Positions 1 to 8,024 of a DNA stretch of 64,000 bases are shown here, piece after piece (the first letter of the stretch is position 1; each line of letters begins with the position of its first letter). Below the pieces are notes generated by a model. It made no database searches. It was not told the origin of the DNA and saw nothing but the letters and a program-made list of their open reading frames with translations. The DNA is from Planctomycetales bacterium (GTDB lineage: Bacteria > Planctomycetota > Planctomycetia > Isosphaerales > Isosphaeraceae): the NCBI GenBank assembly GCA_027459775.1, contig DAIDHE010000093.1, positions 1 to 64,000 of the forward strand, in the 5' to 3' direction. The translations under genes were made by a program, and so were the position numbers.

Positions 1-894
1 TTGTTTCAGAACCTGAACCTGAGCGTCGAGCGCGGTCAGTGCGTGGGCGTGATCGGGCCCAACGGGGCGGGCAAGACGACGCTCGTCAAGACCTTGATCG
101 GCCGGGAAAAGCCCGATCATGGCAAGGTTCGCCTGGGGCACAAGGTCACGGTCGGTTACCACGACCAGGGCTTGCAGTCGCTCAGCCCCGACACCACCGT
201 CGTGCGCGCGGTCTGGCCCGAGGACGACCCGGAATGGACCCAGGGCGACGTCCGCGATTTGCTCGCGCGGTTCGGGCTCTCGGGCGACATCGTGTTCCAG
301 ACCGTCGGCCAGCTCTCGGGGGGCGAAAAGGCCAAGGCGGCCCTGGCCCGGCTGTGCGCGACCGCCGCGAACCTGCTGGTCATGGACGAGCCCACCAACC
401 ACCTCGACCTCTGGTCGTGCGCATCGCTCGAGCGCTCGATCAACGAGTTCGAGGGGACGGTCCTGGTCGTCAGCCACGACCGCTATTTCCTCAACCAGGT
501 GGCCGACCGCCTGGTCGTTCTGGGCGAGGGGAAAGCGCGGATCATCGAGGGCGACTACGACGCCTATCTGCACTTCGCCCAGCTCGAGAAGGACCGAGCC
601 CGCGCCGCCGCCAAGCCCCAGCGCCCTCCCGAGCCGGCGTCGGCCCCGCGCGCGCCTGTCGCCAAAGGGGCCAAATCGACCAAGAAATTCGCCTATCGCA
701 AGCCCGCCGAGCTCGAGAAGGAGATCGCCCATCTCGAGCCCGAGATCCGCGCGCTCGAGGATCTGCTCGGCCAGCCCGCCACCTGGCGCGAACCCTTGAA
801 GGCCGCCCGCTGCCAGGACCGCCATCGCGACCTCAAGGCCCAGCTCGAACGGCTCTACGAACACTGGGAATACGCCACCGAGGCCGAGTGGTGA
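1..894 (+). CDS. ABC-F family ATPase, C-terminal part (5' end outside window)
   Basis: This is the second nucleotide-binding half of an ABC-F protein, the soluble duplicated ABC ATPases that act on ribosomes or translation rather than in transport. Visible motifs are Walker A GPNGAGKT (residues 19-26), signature LSGGE (105-109), Walker B running into DEPTNHLD (129-136) and the H-loop SHD (158-160). The DEPTNHLD form is characteristic of ABC-F. After about residue 200 come an Ala/Pro/Lys-rich linker and a charged, coiled-coil-like tail. A full ABC-F protein has two ATPase domains and over 500 residues, so the first domain must lie upstream of the window and the TTG at base 1 is probably an internal codon. 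The subfamily (Uup, EttA or another) cannot be fixed from this half. Confidence 0.9.
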   Translation: MFQNLNLSVERGQCVGVIGPNGAGKTTLVKTLIGREKPDHGKVRLGHKVTVGYHDQGLQSLSPDTTVVRAVWPEDDPEWTQGDVRDLLARFGLSGDIVFQTVGQLSGGEKAKAALARLCATAANLLVMDEPTNHLDLWSCASLERSINEFEGTVLVVSHDRYFLNQVADRLVVLGEGKARIIEGDYDAYLHFAQLEKDRARAAAKPQRPPEPASAPRAPVAKGAKSTKKFAYRKPAELEKEIAHLEPEIRALEDLLGQPATWREPLKAARCQDRHRDLKAQLERLYEHWEYATEAEW

Positions 895-1120
895 GCAGGC
901 CCTCGCGTCTCGTCGATCCGCGTCGGTGGTGCGGATGTGACTTGCTTCGCCTGCTGGAATGCACCCCAGAGCGGGATGTCTCTACGACAACACCCGATCC
1001 GCGTCGGGATTGAGGATTATCCCCAGTCTCGATCTTTCAGCTCATGTCACGTTGAGGCGTTCGCCTGTGGCGAGTCGCCGAAACGCGGTGGCGCTCGGGC
1101 AAAAAGTTTGCTAGATTGGA

Positions 1121-2026
1121 ATGGAGTTTCATTCCCAGCAACCCGATGCCGGTCCAGCTTCGATGCCCGACCCTCGCAAAGTCTTGGCCACGATTCGGCG
1201 CGCGACCGAGCTTTTGCGCAAGACGCCGGGGCGCGTCGGGGGGGTGGTCAATCTGCTCCACGCGCGCGAGGTGCTGGTCGTCGGCGACCTGCACGGCAAC
1301 CTGGCCGCGTTCAGGCGGGTGCTCGAGGTGGCGGCCCTCGACAAAAACCCCGAGCGGCATCTCGTGCTGCAAGAACTGGTCCACGGCCCGCTCGCGTATC
1401 CCGGCGACATGGGCGACCGCTCACATCAGCTCGTCGATCTGACGGCGGCCCTCAAGTGCCAGTACCCCGACCGCGTCCACCTGATCCTGGGCAACCACGA
1501 GCTTTCCGAAATCACCGACCGCATCATCGGCAAGGACGGCGCGGTCCTGAACGTCAAGTTTCGCCAGGGAATCACGACCGCCTACGGCGAGGCGAGCACC
1601 GAGATTTTCAAGGCTTATAAAGAACTCTTTCGCGCACTCCCGCTCGCGATCCGCACCCGGAACCGCGTCTTTATCTGTCATACCATCCCCGACGCCCGCG
1701 ACCTCGACACCATCGATCTCAACCTGCTCAGAGCCGACGACTGGCCTGCCGAGGCGATGCAGCGGCGCGGAACCATCTACGCACTCACCTGGGGACGCGA
1801 CGAGAGCCCCGAAACCGTCGACCACTTCGCCGCCATGGTCGACGCCGACCTGTTCGTCACCGGCCACCAACCCTGCGACGACGGCTTTCGTCAAGCCAAC
1901 CACCGCCAGATCATCATCGACGGCACCCCCCCGTTTCCCTGCTATTGCCTCTTCCCGTGCGACCGAACCATCGGCATCAAGGATCTTGTGGCCGGCGTGA
2001 AGGTTCTCGCGACGCCGGAAGCATGA
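1121..2026 (+). CDS. PPP-type calcineurin-like metallophosphatase
   Basis: The protein carries the three signature blocks of the PPP/metallophosphoesterase fold: GDLHGN (residues 55-60), GDMGDR (95-100) and GNHE (124-127), with later histidines in FICHT and VTGHQP completing a two-metal site. The GDxxDR form resembles Ser/Thr protein phosphatases and diadenosine-tetraphosphatases more than generic phosphoesterases. There is no signal peptide or membrane segment, so it should be cytoplasmic. The true substrate is unknown. The start is uncertain: ATG at 1121 is the longest, while ATG at 1163 gives a compact N-terminus; neither has a convincing Shine-Dalgarno. It stands alone between the ABC-F gene and the esterase gene. 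Confidence 0.85.
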   Translation: MEFHSQQPDAGPASMPDPRKVLATIRRATELLRKTPGRVGGVVNLLHAREVLVVGDLHGNLAAFRRVLEVAALDKNPERHLVLQELVHGPLAYPGDMGDRSHQLVDLTAALKCQYPDRVHLILGNHELSEITDRIIGKDGAVLNVKFRQGITTAYGEASTEIFKAYKELFRALPLAIRTRNRVFICHTIPDARDLDTIDLNLLRADDWPAEAMQRRGTIYALTWGRDESPETVDHFAAMVDADLFVTGHQPCDDGFRQANHRQIIIDGTPPFPCYCLFPCDRTIGIKDLVAGVKVLATPEA

Positions 2027-2148
2027 TCGGCGGACCGGGGGTCCGCGCGGCAATCCAGGACGCTAGGCCGTTTGAGCCGGCCGGCCGGCGCGATACCATG
2101 GCTTCCGCGAGTGAACCCTCCTCCAGAGCCCTGCGCAGGATCACACCC

Positions 2149-4581
2149 ATGAAATCACCGCTATCCACAATCGCCGTGCTGCTCGTGGTCGGGGCCAGCG
2201 CACGAGCGAGCGACGCCCCTCGACCGCCTGCGCAGGTGCTCATTCTGGCGAGCGATTTTCCGCGTTTGGATCAGGGGGTCGATCTCGGCGTCCAGGGCGA
2301 GGCGACTTTTCAGGCCTGGACCGCGGCGGGAGACGACTGGCGTCTCACCGAGCACGACGGGCGGATCGTGCTCCATCGCACGGCTCGCTCTCAGGAAACA
2401 TCGCCACGCTGGACGAATCTCGGCAAGGTCGCGCTCAAGCCCGGCCGGGAGACCAAGATCACGATCGACGCCAGCCCAGCGGCCGCGGACGCCAAGACCG
2501 CCAAGACAAAGAGCACACGGGGCGCGAAGCCGGTGGTCGAACACGCGCCGGCCGCCCCCGCCCTCTTGTGGATGGATACCGAAGGCAAAGCCCCCCCCAC
2601 GCTCGACATCATCCGCGGCAGGATCGACGACGCATCGCCGACCCCGGATCTCAGGCGCACGACCGTACGGACCAACTACGACGGGATCGGGTTTCAGGCG
2701 CCGGCAACCGCCGAACAATGGCGCGACCGGGCCGCTCATTTGCGCGATCAGTTAAGCATCACGCTGGGCCTCTGGCCCGGTTTCCCCCGGACGCCCCTCC
2801 ATCCCATGATCCACGGCAAGCTCGACCGCGGCGATTACACGATCGAGAAGGTCGTGCTCGAGACGCTGCCGGGCTTCACACTGAGCGGAAACCTCTACCG
2901 GCCCGCGCACGCCGCCGGCAAGCGCCCCGCCGTCCTCTGCCCCCACGGCCACTGGGAAGACGGCCGGATGAATCCCGAAGTCCAGATGCGCTGTATCCGG
3001 CTGGCCAAGCTCGGCTGCGTCGTCTTCATGTATGACATGGTCGGCTACAACGACAGCAAGCCGTTCCCGCATGAATTCTTGAACGACCATTTGCGGCAAT
3101 TCGGCCTCAGCCTGCCCACGCTCCAGACCTGGAACAGCCTGCGCGCGGTCGACTGGATCTCGGCCCTGCCCGACGTCGACCCCGCCCGGATCGGCTGTAC
3201 CGGCGAGTCGGGGGGGGGAACGCAGACGTTTCTCCTGACGGCCCTCGACCCTCGGATCGCGGTGTCCGCGCCCATTGTGATGGTGTCCGATACGTTTCAG
3301 GGGGGCTGCGTGTGTGAAAACGCGGCGGGCCTGCGGATCGGTACCGACAATGTCGAAATCGCCGCCTTGACGGCTCCACGCCCGCTCATGATGGTGGGGG
3401 CGTCGGGCGACTGGACGGCGAAGACCATGGACCGGGCGTATCCCGCGATTCGCGGCGTCTACACGCTCGTCGGTTCGACCGGCCGTGTGTCCGCCCGCGT
3501 CTTTGACTTTCCCCACAACTACAACCAGACCAGTCGCAACGCCGTCTATCCGTTCCTGGCGCGGTGGCTTTTGGGCGTGACCGATGACTCCACGACCCGC
3601 GAGGGCGCTCAGCGGCCCGAGACGGCCGCCGAGCTGTCGACGTGGGACTCTGGCCATCCTCGGCCCAGCGATCGGAAGACGCCCGAGCAGCTCGAGGCGT
3701 ACCTGACCGATGAGATCCAAAAAGGGGTGGACGCGCTCGGTCCTCACGACGCCCCACAGTGGACGGCCGCTCGGCAAATGCTACAGACAATGCTGAGGGT
3801 TCGCGTGGGTCTCTTGAATCCGACTCCCGAACAGCTCACCGTCTCAAGGATTCGGGTGGTGGCGCGCGAGGACGCGGCCATCGAGCATCTCGTGGTCGGC
3901 CGCAGGGGCGTGGGCGACGCGGTTCCGATCGTGCGGATCACCCCTCGGCGCTCCGCCAACCGATCGACGGTGATCGCGAGCGCCCGCGGCAAGGCCGCCC
4001 TCGTGGATGCGACCGGAGAGCCCACGCCGCTTGTGCGCGAGCTCCTCAAGCAGGGCAATTCCGTGGTTGGGTTCGACCCGCTCTTCGTCGGCGAGGCGCT
4101 CGACCCTCGGAATCCCTCGCACAAGCGCCCGAGCGCGGTCCATTTCGAGACCTACAATCCCGCGAGTGCGGCCGACCAGCTCCAGGACCTGGCAACCGCG
4201 ACCTCATGGGCCCAGGCCCAGCCCGACGCGCGCTCGGTGAGCCTGATCGCGCTCGACGACGGTGGAGCGCAAGCGCTCCTGGCCCTGCCCTTGCTCGAAA
4301 ACGTCGCGCGGGCTTGCATCGTCCTCGCGCCACGGCCTGATCCCATGGCAAAAGGCCCCGCCGCACTCTCGGTCGACCTGCCGGGCCTGGCTCAGTTCGG
4401 CGGCTGGAAGTCCGCGGCCGCCCTCGCCGCACCCACGCCGCTTTGGGTCGCGGGCCATGGCCTCGACGCATCATGGTCCAAGAGAGCCTACACGCTCGCG
4501 GGCGCGAGCCACGTCCTCAAGATCGACGACGACCAGCCCGAGCCCGACCGCCTCGCGCGCTGGATCGCACTCGGCGAGTGA
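2149..4581 (+). CDS. Secreted alpha/beta-hydrolase, acetyl-xylan-esterase-like
   Basis: An 810-aa exported protein with a hydrophobic signal sequence at the N-terminus (MKSPLSTIAVLLVVGAS then ARA). The central part is an alpha/beta-hydrolase: RPAVLCPHGHW forms the strand and oxyanion region, and GESGGG with Ser354 is the nucleophile elbow, followed by APRPLMMVGASGDWT and a late HNYNQ that may supply the histidine. Planctomycetes carry many such hydrolases annotated as acetyl xylan esterase or dienelactone-hydrolase-like. The N-terminal ~190 residues and the C-terminal ~250 residues are additional domains not recognised here. The start at 2149 was chosen because the signal peptide begins there; the longer frame overlaps the phosphatase gene. 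The polysaccharide-ester substrate is inference. Confidence 0.8.
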   Translation: MKSPLSTIAVLLVVGASARASDAPRPPAQVLILASDFPRLDQGVDLGVQGEATFQAWTAAGDDWRLTEHDGRIVLHRTARSQETSPRWTNLGKVALKPGRETKITIDASPAAADAKTAKTKSTRGAKPVVEHAPAAPALLWMDTEGKAPPTLDIIRGRIDDASPTPDLRRTTVRTNYDGIGFQAPATAEQWRDRAAHLRDQLSITLGLWPGFPRTPLHPMIHGKLDRGDYTIEKVVLETLPGFTLSGNLYRPAHAAGKRPAVLCPHGHWEDGRMNPEVQMRCIRLAKLGCVVFMYDMVGYNDSKPFPHEFLNDHLRQFGLSLPTLQTWNSLRAVDWISALPDVDPARIGCTGESGGGTQTFLLTALDPRIAVSAPIVMVSDTFQGGCVCENAAGLRIGTDNVEIAALTAPRPLMMVGASGDWTAKTMDRAYPAIRGVYTLVGSTGRVSARVFDFPHNYNQTSRNAVYPFLARWLLGVTDDSTTREGAQRPETAAELSTWDSGHPRPSDRKTPEQLEAYLTDEIQKGVDALGPHDAPQWTAARQMLQTMLRVRVGLLNPTPEQLTVSRIRVVAREDAAIEHLVVGRRGVGDAVPIVRITPRRSANRSTVIASARGKAALVDATGEPTPLVRELLKQGNSVVGFDPLFVGEALDPRNPSHKRPSAVHFETYNPASAADQLQDLATATSWAQAQPDARSVSLIALDDGGAQALLALPLLENVARACIVLAPRPDPMAKGPAALSVDLPGLAQFGGWKSAAALAAPTPLWVAGHGLDASWSKRAYTLAGASHVLKIDDDQPEPDRLARWIALGE

Positions 4582-4592
4582 AGAACGCGTCC

Positions 4593-5255
4593 TCAGAGCG
4601 CCCCTTGCCGCTCAAGCCTCTTATAATGCATGTAGGAATAAACAATCGGCGTGATCAGGCCCACGACCAGCACCGCGATCGGCACAAGAATCGTCACGCC
4701 CAGGAGCAACAAAACCAAACCCAGCACGCTCGCGCCAGCCCAGACCCACGACGTCAGCCGATGGGTATCGGTCCAGACCCGATCGCTCGCCAGCGTCCAC
4801 GGCACGCGCACCCCGACGTAGAAATTCTTGTGGACCCCACGCAGGAATACGCCCATGAGCCCGAAGAACGGAAACATCCCCGCCAGCAATAGCCGCCCTA
4901 GATCAATTCCCGGTCGACCCGTGACGCTGTACCAGGTCGCGTAAAGAATCACGGTATGCACATAAGACATCAGGCCGAGCACGATCACCATCAATAGGGC
5001 CAGGGTCGGCCGCGATCCGTCGATCTCGAATCCCTTGGGCGAAAGTGCCGGCAAAGCCGCGAACAACCCGATGATTCCCACGACCACGATCGGCATGAGG
5101 GCGAGCGTGATCCACTTGCTTCCGTAGCCGTCGACCTCGTTGTGGATGTTCCAGTGGATCGGCACGCGATCGGGAAGAATCCCAAACCCCCAGGCGGAAA
5201 TCGCGATATCGCCGAGCGCTACCAACACGGCGACAACCCAGCATGCGCGGATCAT
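4593..5255 (-). CDS. SdpI/DUF1648-family membrane protein
   Basis: A 220-aa polytopic membrane protein. The segment ILPDRVPIHWNIHNEVDGYG matches the DUF1648 signature (P, IP.HWN, G..DG), and the C-terminal third, with FYVGVRVPWTLASDR and TSWVWAG, matches the SdpI domain. About six hydrophobic segments are visible. SdpI in Bacillus is an immunity and signalling protein for the SdpC toxin; in other phyla the role is unknown and no SdpC-like gene is seen nearby. The start ATG at 5255 follows a GGAG-type ribosome site about eight bases upstream, so the longer reading frame is not used. It converges on the esterase gene, 11 bases away. Confidence 0.8.
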   Translation of the reverse strand: MIRACWVVAVLVALGDIAISAWGFGILPDRVPIHWNIHNEVDGYGSKWITLALMPIVVVGIIGLFAALPALSPKGFEIDGSRPTLALLMVIVLGLMSYVHTVILYATWYSVTGRPGIDLGRLLLAGMFPFFGLMGVFLRGVHKNFYVGVRVPWTLASDRVWTDTHRLTSWVWAGASVLGLVLLLLGVTILVPIAVLVVGLITPIVYSYMHYKRLERQGAL

Positions 5256-5343
5256 AGGCCCACTCCTCTCGATACGAACAAAACCCAGCGAGCTCCTCGA
5301 CAGTCCTTTTCGCCTCATTCCACGGATTATTAGCCCGACTGGT

Positions 5344-5886
5344 TCAGCAAGACGCGGCGACGAGAGCCTCGACGATCGAATCGACCCGATCGTCGACGAC
5401 GAGCCGGCCGACGGTTTCGGGATTGAGGAAACCCTCGTCGATCGCACGCTGGAACATGGCAAGAACGGGTGCGTAATAGCCGTCCAGGTCGAGCAGACCC
5501 ATGGGTTTTTGATGGATCCCGAGGGCGGCCCAGCTCAGGACTTCAAAGAATTCCTCGAAGGTACCGATGCCGCCGGGAAGTGTGAGGAATGCGTCGGACA
5601 GCGAGGCCATGAGGGCTTTGCGCTCGTGCATGCCGGCGACGATGTGGAGCTCCGAGAGCCCGTCGTGGGCGACTTCGCGAGACGCGAGCGCCTGGGGAAT
5701 CACGCCGATGACGCGGCCGCCGGCCTCCAGCGACGCGTCGGCCACGATCCCCATGAGCCCCACCCGACCCCCGCCGTAGACCAGTTCGATGCCCCGCGCG
5801 GCCAGCGCGCGGCCGCAGGCGCGGGCGGCCTCGGCATGGATCGGCCCTCGGCCGCGCGCCGAGCCGCAAAACACGCAAATTCTCAC
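5344..5886 (-). CDS. LOG-family nucleotide 5'-monophosphate phosphoribohydrolase
   Basis: A 180-aa Rossmann-like protein with the hallmark motif PGGIGTFEE (catalytic Glu and phosphate-binding Gly-rich loop) and the N-terminal CVFCGSARG, both typical of the LOG/TIGR00730 family. Members cleave the ribosyl bond of nucleoside monophosphates; plant homologues activate cytokinins and bacterial ones probably salvage or detoxify nucleotides. The open frame extends upstream to 5961, but a GTG at 5886 has AAGGG nine bases before it and begins just before the conserved strand VRICVFCGS, so it is preferred. It is divergent from the oxidoreductase gene starting at 6032, leaving about 145 bases for both promoters. 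Confidence 0.85.
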   Translation of the reverse strand: MRICVFCGSARGRGPIHAEAARACGRALAARGIELVYGGGRVGLMGIVADASLEAGGRVIGVIPQALASREVAHDGLSELHIVAGMHERKALMASLSDAFLTLPGGIGTFEEFFEVLSWAALGIHQKPMGLLDLDGYYAPVLAMFQRAIDEGFLNPETVGRLVVDDRVDSIVEALVAASC

Positions 5887-6031
5887 AATATCAAGCCCTT
5901 GTGGTTCCGAATGCTCGCGAGCCCATTCGAGGCGCTTGCGTCGACCGTGGCAATCTATCACACTCAGGCCATCGGAACGAGTCGGCCGGCGGTGGGCGCT
6001 GGCCGGCGCGCTCGAGACCTTGGGGAGCTAC

Positions 6032-7030
6032 ATGATGCGGGCGGCCTACATCGAGGAAACGGGCGGGATCGAGCTCATCAAGGTCGGCGACCTGCCGCGT
6101 CCCACCCCGGGACCGGGGCAAGTGCTCGTGCGGGTGCATGCCGTCGCCCTGAACCCGATCGACCTCTACCTGCGGTCGGGGCTGATCGCGATGCCGATGG
6201 CGTTTCCCTACGTCATCGGCTGCGATTTCGCTGGGGTGGTTGAGCAACTCGGCCCCGGCGCGAGCCGGTTCAAGGCCGGCGACCGGGTCTGGGGCTCGAA
6301 TCAGGGGCTGCTGGGCCGGCAAGGGGTCGCAGCCGAATACGCGGCCATCGACGAGGCCTGGGCCTATCCCACCCCCACCCTGCTGGGCGACAACGAGGCC
6401 GCCGGAATGGCGCTGGCCGGCATCACAGCGCACCTGGGCGCCTTCGAGCACGGCCGGCTCCAACCCGGCGAGACCATCTACGTCCCCGGCGGCACAGGAG
6501 GCGTGGGCTCGATGGTGATCCAGCTCGCCAAGGCCAAGGGCGCTCGCACCGCGACCAGCGCCGGCAGCCCCGAACGCGTCGAAATCTGCAAACGCCTGGG
6601 CGCTGACCTGGCCCTCAATTACAAGACCGACGACATCCCCGCACGGCTCCGCGAATTCGCTCCCGAGGGGGTTGACGTCTGGTACGAAACCCAGCGCGAG
6701 CCCAATCTCGAGGTCTCGATCCCCCTGCTCCGCAAGCGCGGGCGGATGATCCTCATGGCCGGCCGCGCCGCCAGGCCCACGCTCCCCCTGGGTGCGTTCT
6801 ACCCCCGCGATTGCTCGATCCACGGCTTCGCCATGTTCAACGCCCACCCCGACCTTCAGCGCAAGGCGGCGACCGACATCAACGCCGCGATCGAGGAAGG
6901 GCTCGTGAAGCCGCTCGTCGGCCGCGCCTTCCCACTCGCGGCCGCCGCGGAGGCCCAGCGCTTCCTGGAGGAAAACACCCTCAAGGGCGCGGGCTCGCTC
7001 TCCGGCAAGGTCGTCATCACCATCGACTAA
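6032..7030 (+). CDS. NADPH:quinone-reductase-like medium-chain oxidoreductase
   Basis: A 332-aa member of the medium-chain dehydrogenase/reductase superfamily. The N-terminal GroES-like domain has GCDFAGVVEQLGPG and the nucleotide-binding domain has the quinone-oxidoreductase version of the glycine motif, VPGGTGGVGSMVIQLAKAKG. No zinc-ligand cysteine cluster is present, which fits the zinc-free quinone reductase (Qor) branch. It should reduce quinones or enones with NADPH in the cytoplasm; the actual substrate is not predictable. A GGGGAG sequence lies just upstream of two in-frame ATGs at 6032 and 6035, and either could be used. The NagB-like gene begins 18 bases after its stop, so the two may form an operon. 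Confidence 0.85.
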   Translation: MMRAAYIEETGGIELIKVGDLPRPTPGPGQVLVRVHAVALNPIDLYLRSGLIAMPMAFPYVIGCDFAGVVEQLGPGASRFKAGDRVWGSNQGLLGRQGVAAEYAAIDEAWAYPTPTLLGDNEAAGMALAGITAHLGAFEHGRLQPGETIYVPGGTGGVGSMVIQLAKAKGARTATSAGSPERVEICKRLGADLALNYKTDDIPARLREFAPEGVDVWYETQREPNLEVSIPLLRKRGRMILMAGRAARPTLPLGAFYPRDCSIHGFAMFNAHPDLQRKAATDINAAIEEGLVKPLVGRAFPLAAAAEAQRFLEENTLKGAGSLSGKVVITID

Positions 7031-7048
7031 TCTCACAATCGAGTCGCC

Positions 7049-7999
7049 ATGAATCTGCTCACAACATTCGCCGGATCGATGATGGAAGGCTTCCTGCCGC
7101 GCGGCTGGGATCTGGTCAAGATCGACGCCTGTTGCTCGCTGCCGCCAGAGGCGATCCAGGACCGCCAGCCCTGGTGGAATCCCGCCTTCGAACCCGTCCC
7201 CTGCTCCTCGATCGCCGATTTCGACGTGATGATGGGGCACGAGATCGCAATGACCATCATGGTCACGATGGCGCTCGATAAGCCGCTCGCGCTCATCCTG
7301 CCCGTCGGCCCCATGGGCATGTACCGCTGGGCCGTTTACTTTCTCAAGGAATGGGATGTTTCTTGTGAAAATGTCTATGGATTTAACATGGACGAATGGA
7401 GCGATCGATCGGGCGCGACGTTGCCTTCGAGCGATCCAGGCTCGTTTGAAAACGCGATGCAAGCGGCGTTCTACGGGCCGTTGGGAAAGCTCACGGTGCC
7501 GCCGGCCAATCGTTGGTTCGCCACGGCCGATCGGCTGCCGCATTACGCCGAGCGGATCGCCGAGCTCAAGCGGCAGGGGGCGGACCTGGTGGTGATCTTC
7601 GGCGTGGGGCGGGTCTGTCACATCGCGTTCTGGGAGCCCCATTTCGCCGAGGAGTTCGCCACCGTCGATCGGTGGCGGGCGCAAACCCATCGCCTGGGCG
7701 CGCGGCTGCACCCGCTCACCATCGAGCAAAACGCGCTCACGAGCTTCAAGAGCCGCACCACGCTGGTGCCGGCCTTCGCCAACACGATCGGGCCCGGGCT
7801 GTTCCTTCAGGCCGACCGGATCATCGGCGGCGCGGAGGGGGTCTTCGGACGCGGCATGCAGTGGCAGGGGGCGAGCCTCTGGATGACCCTTCGTTACGGA
7901 CCCGACCCCTGGGTGCCGAGCTCGTTCATGCCCACCCTGCCCGGCCGGCTGTTTTATCTCCGCGAACTGGCCGGCCCGCTCGAGCCCGCGATGAACTAG
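7049..7999 (+). CDS. Glucosamine-6-phosphate deaminase-like (NagB superfamily) protein
   Basis: A 316-aa protein related to glucosamine-6-phosphate deaminase/isomerase. FNMDEW aligns with the NagB motif NMDEY, which carries a catalytic aspartate, and [14 protein letters not shown] aligns with GxGxDGHIAFNEP, keeping the catalytic His and the following Glu but replacing D-G by V-C and Asn by Trp. LPVGPMGMY replaces the phosphate-binding LPTG.TP loop. It is longer than NagB (about 266 aa). These changes around the active site suggest a different substrate or a non-deaminase role, so the name is a family label only. It lies 18 bases after the quinone-reductase-like gene and is probably cotranscribed. 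Confidence 0.7.
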   Translation: MNLLTTFAGSMMEGFLPRGWDLVKIDACCSLPPEAIQDRQPWWNPAFEPVPCSSIADFDVMMGHEIAMTIMVTMALDKPLALILPVGPMGMYRWAVYFLKEWDVSCENVYGFNMDEWSDRSGATLPSSDPGSFENAMQAAFYGPLGKLTVPPANRWFATADRLPHYAERIAELKRQGADLVVIFGVGRVCHIAFWEPHFAEEFATVDRWRAQTHRLGARLHPLTIEQNALTSFKSRTTLVPAFANTIGPGLFLQADRIIGGAEGVFGRGMQWQGASLWMTLRYGPDPWVPSSFMPTLPGRLFYLRELAGPLEPAMN

Positions 8000-8024
8000 G
8001 ACAGGCGCCGCCGGCCAGCAAGCG

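Noticed and set aside
1945-2148. N-terminal extension of the esterase frame
   Set aside because: It overlaps the phosphatase gene and the signal peptide clearly begins at 2149.
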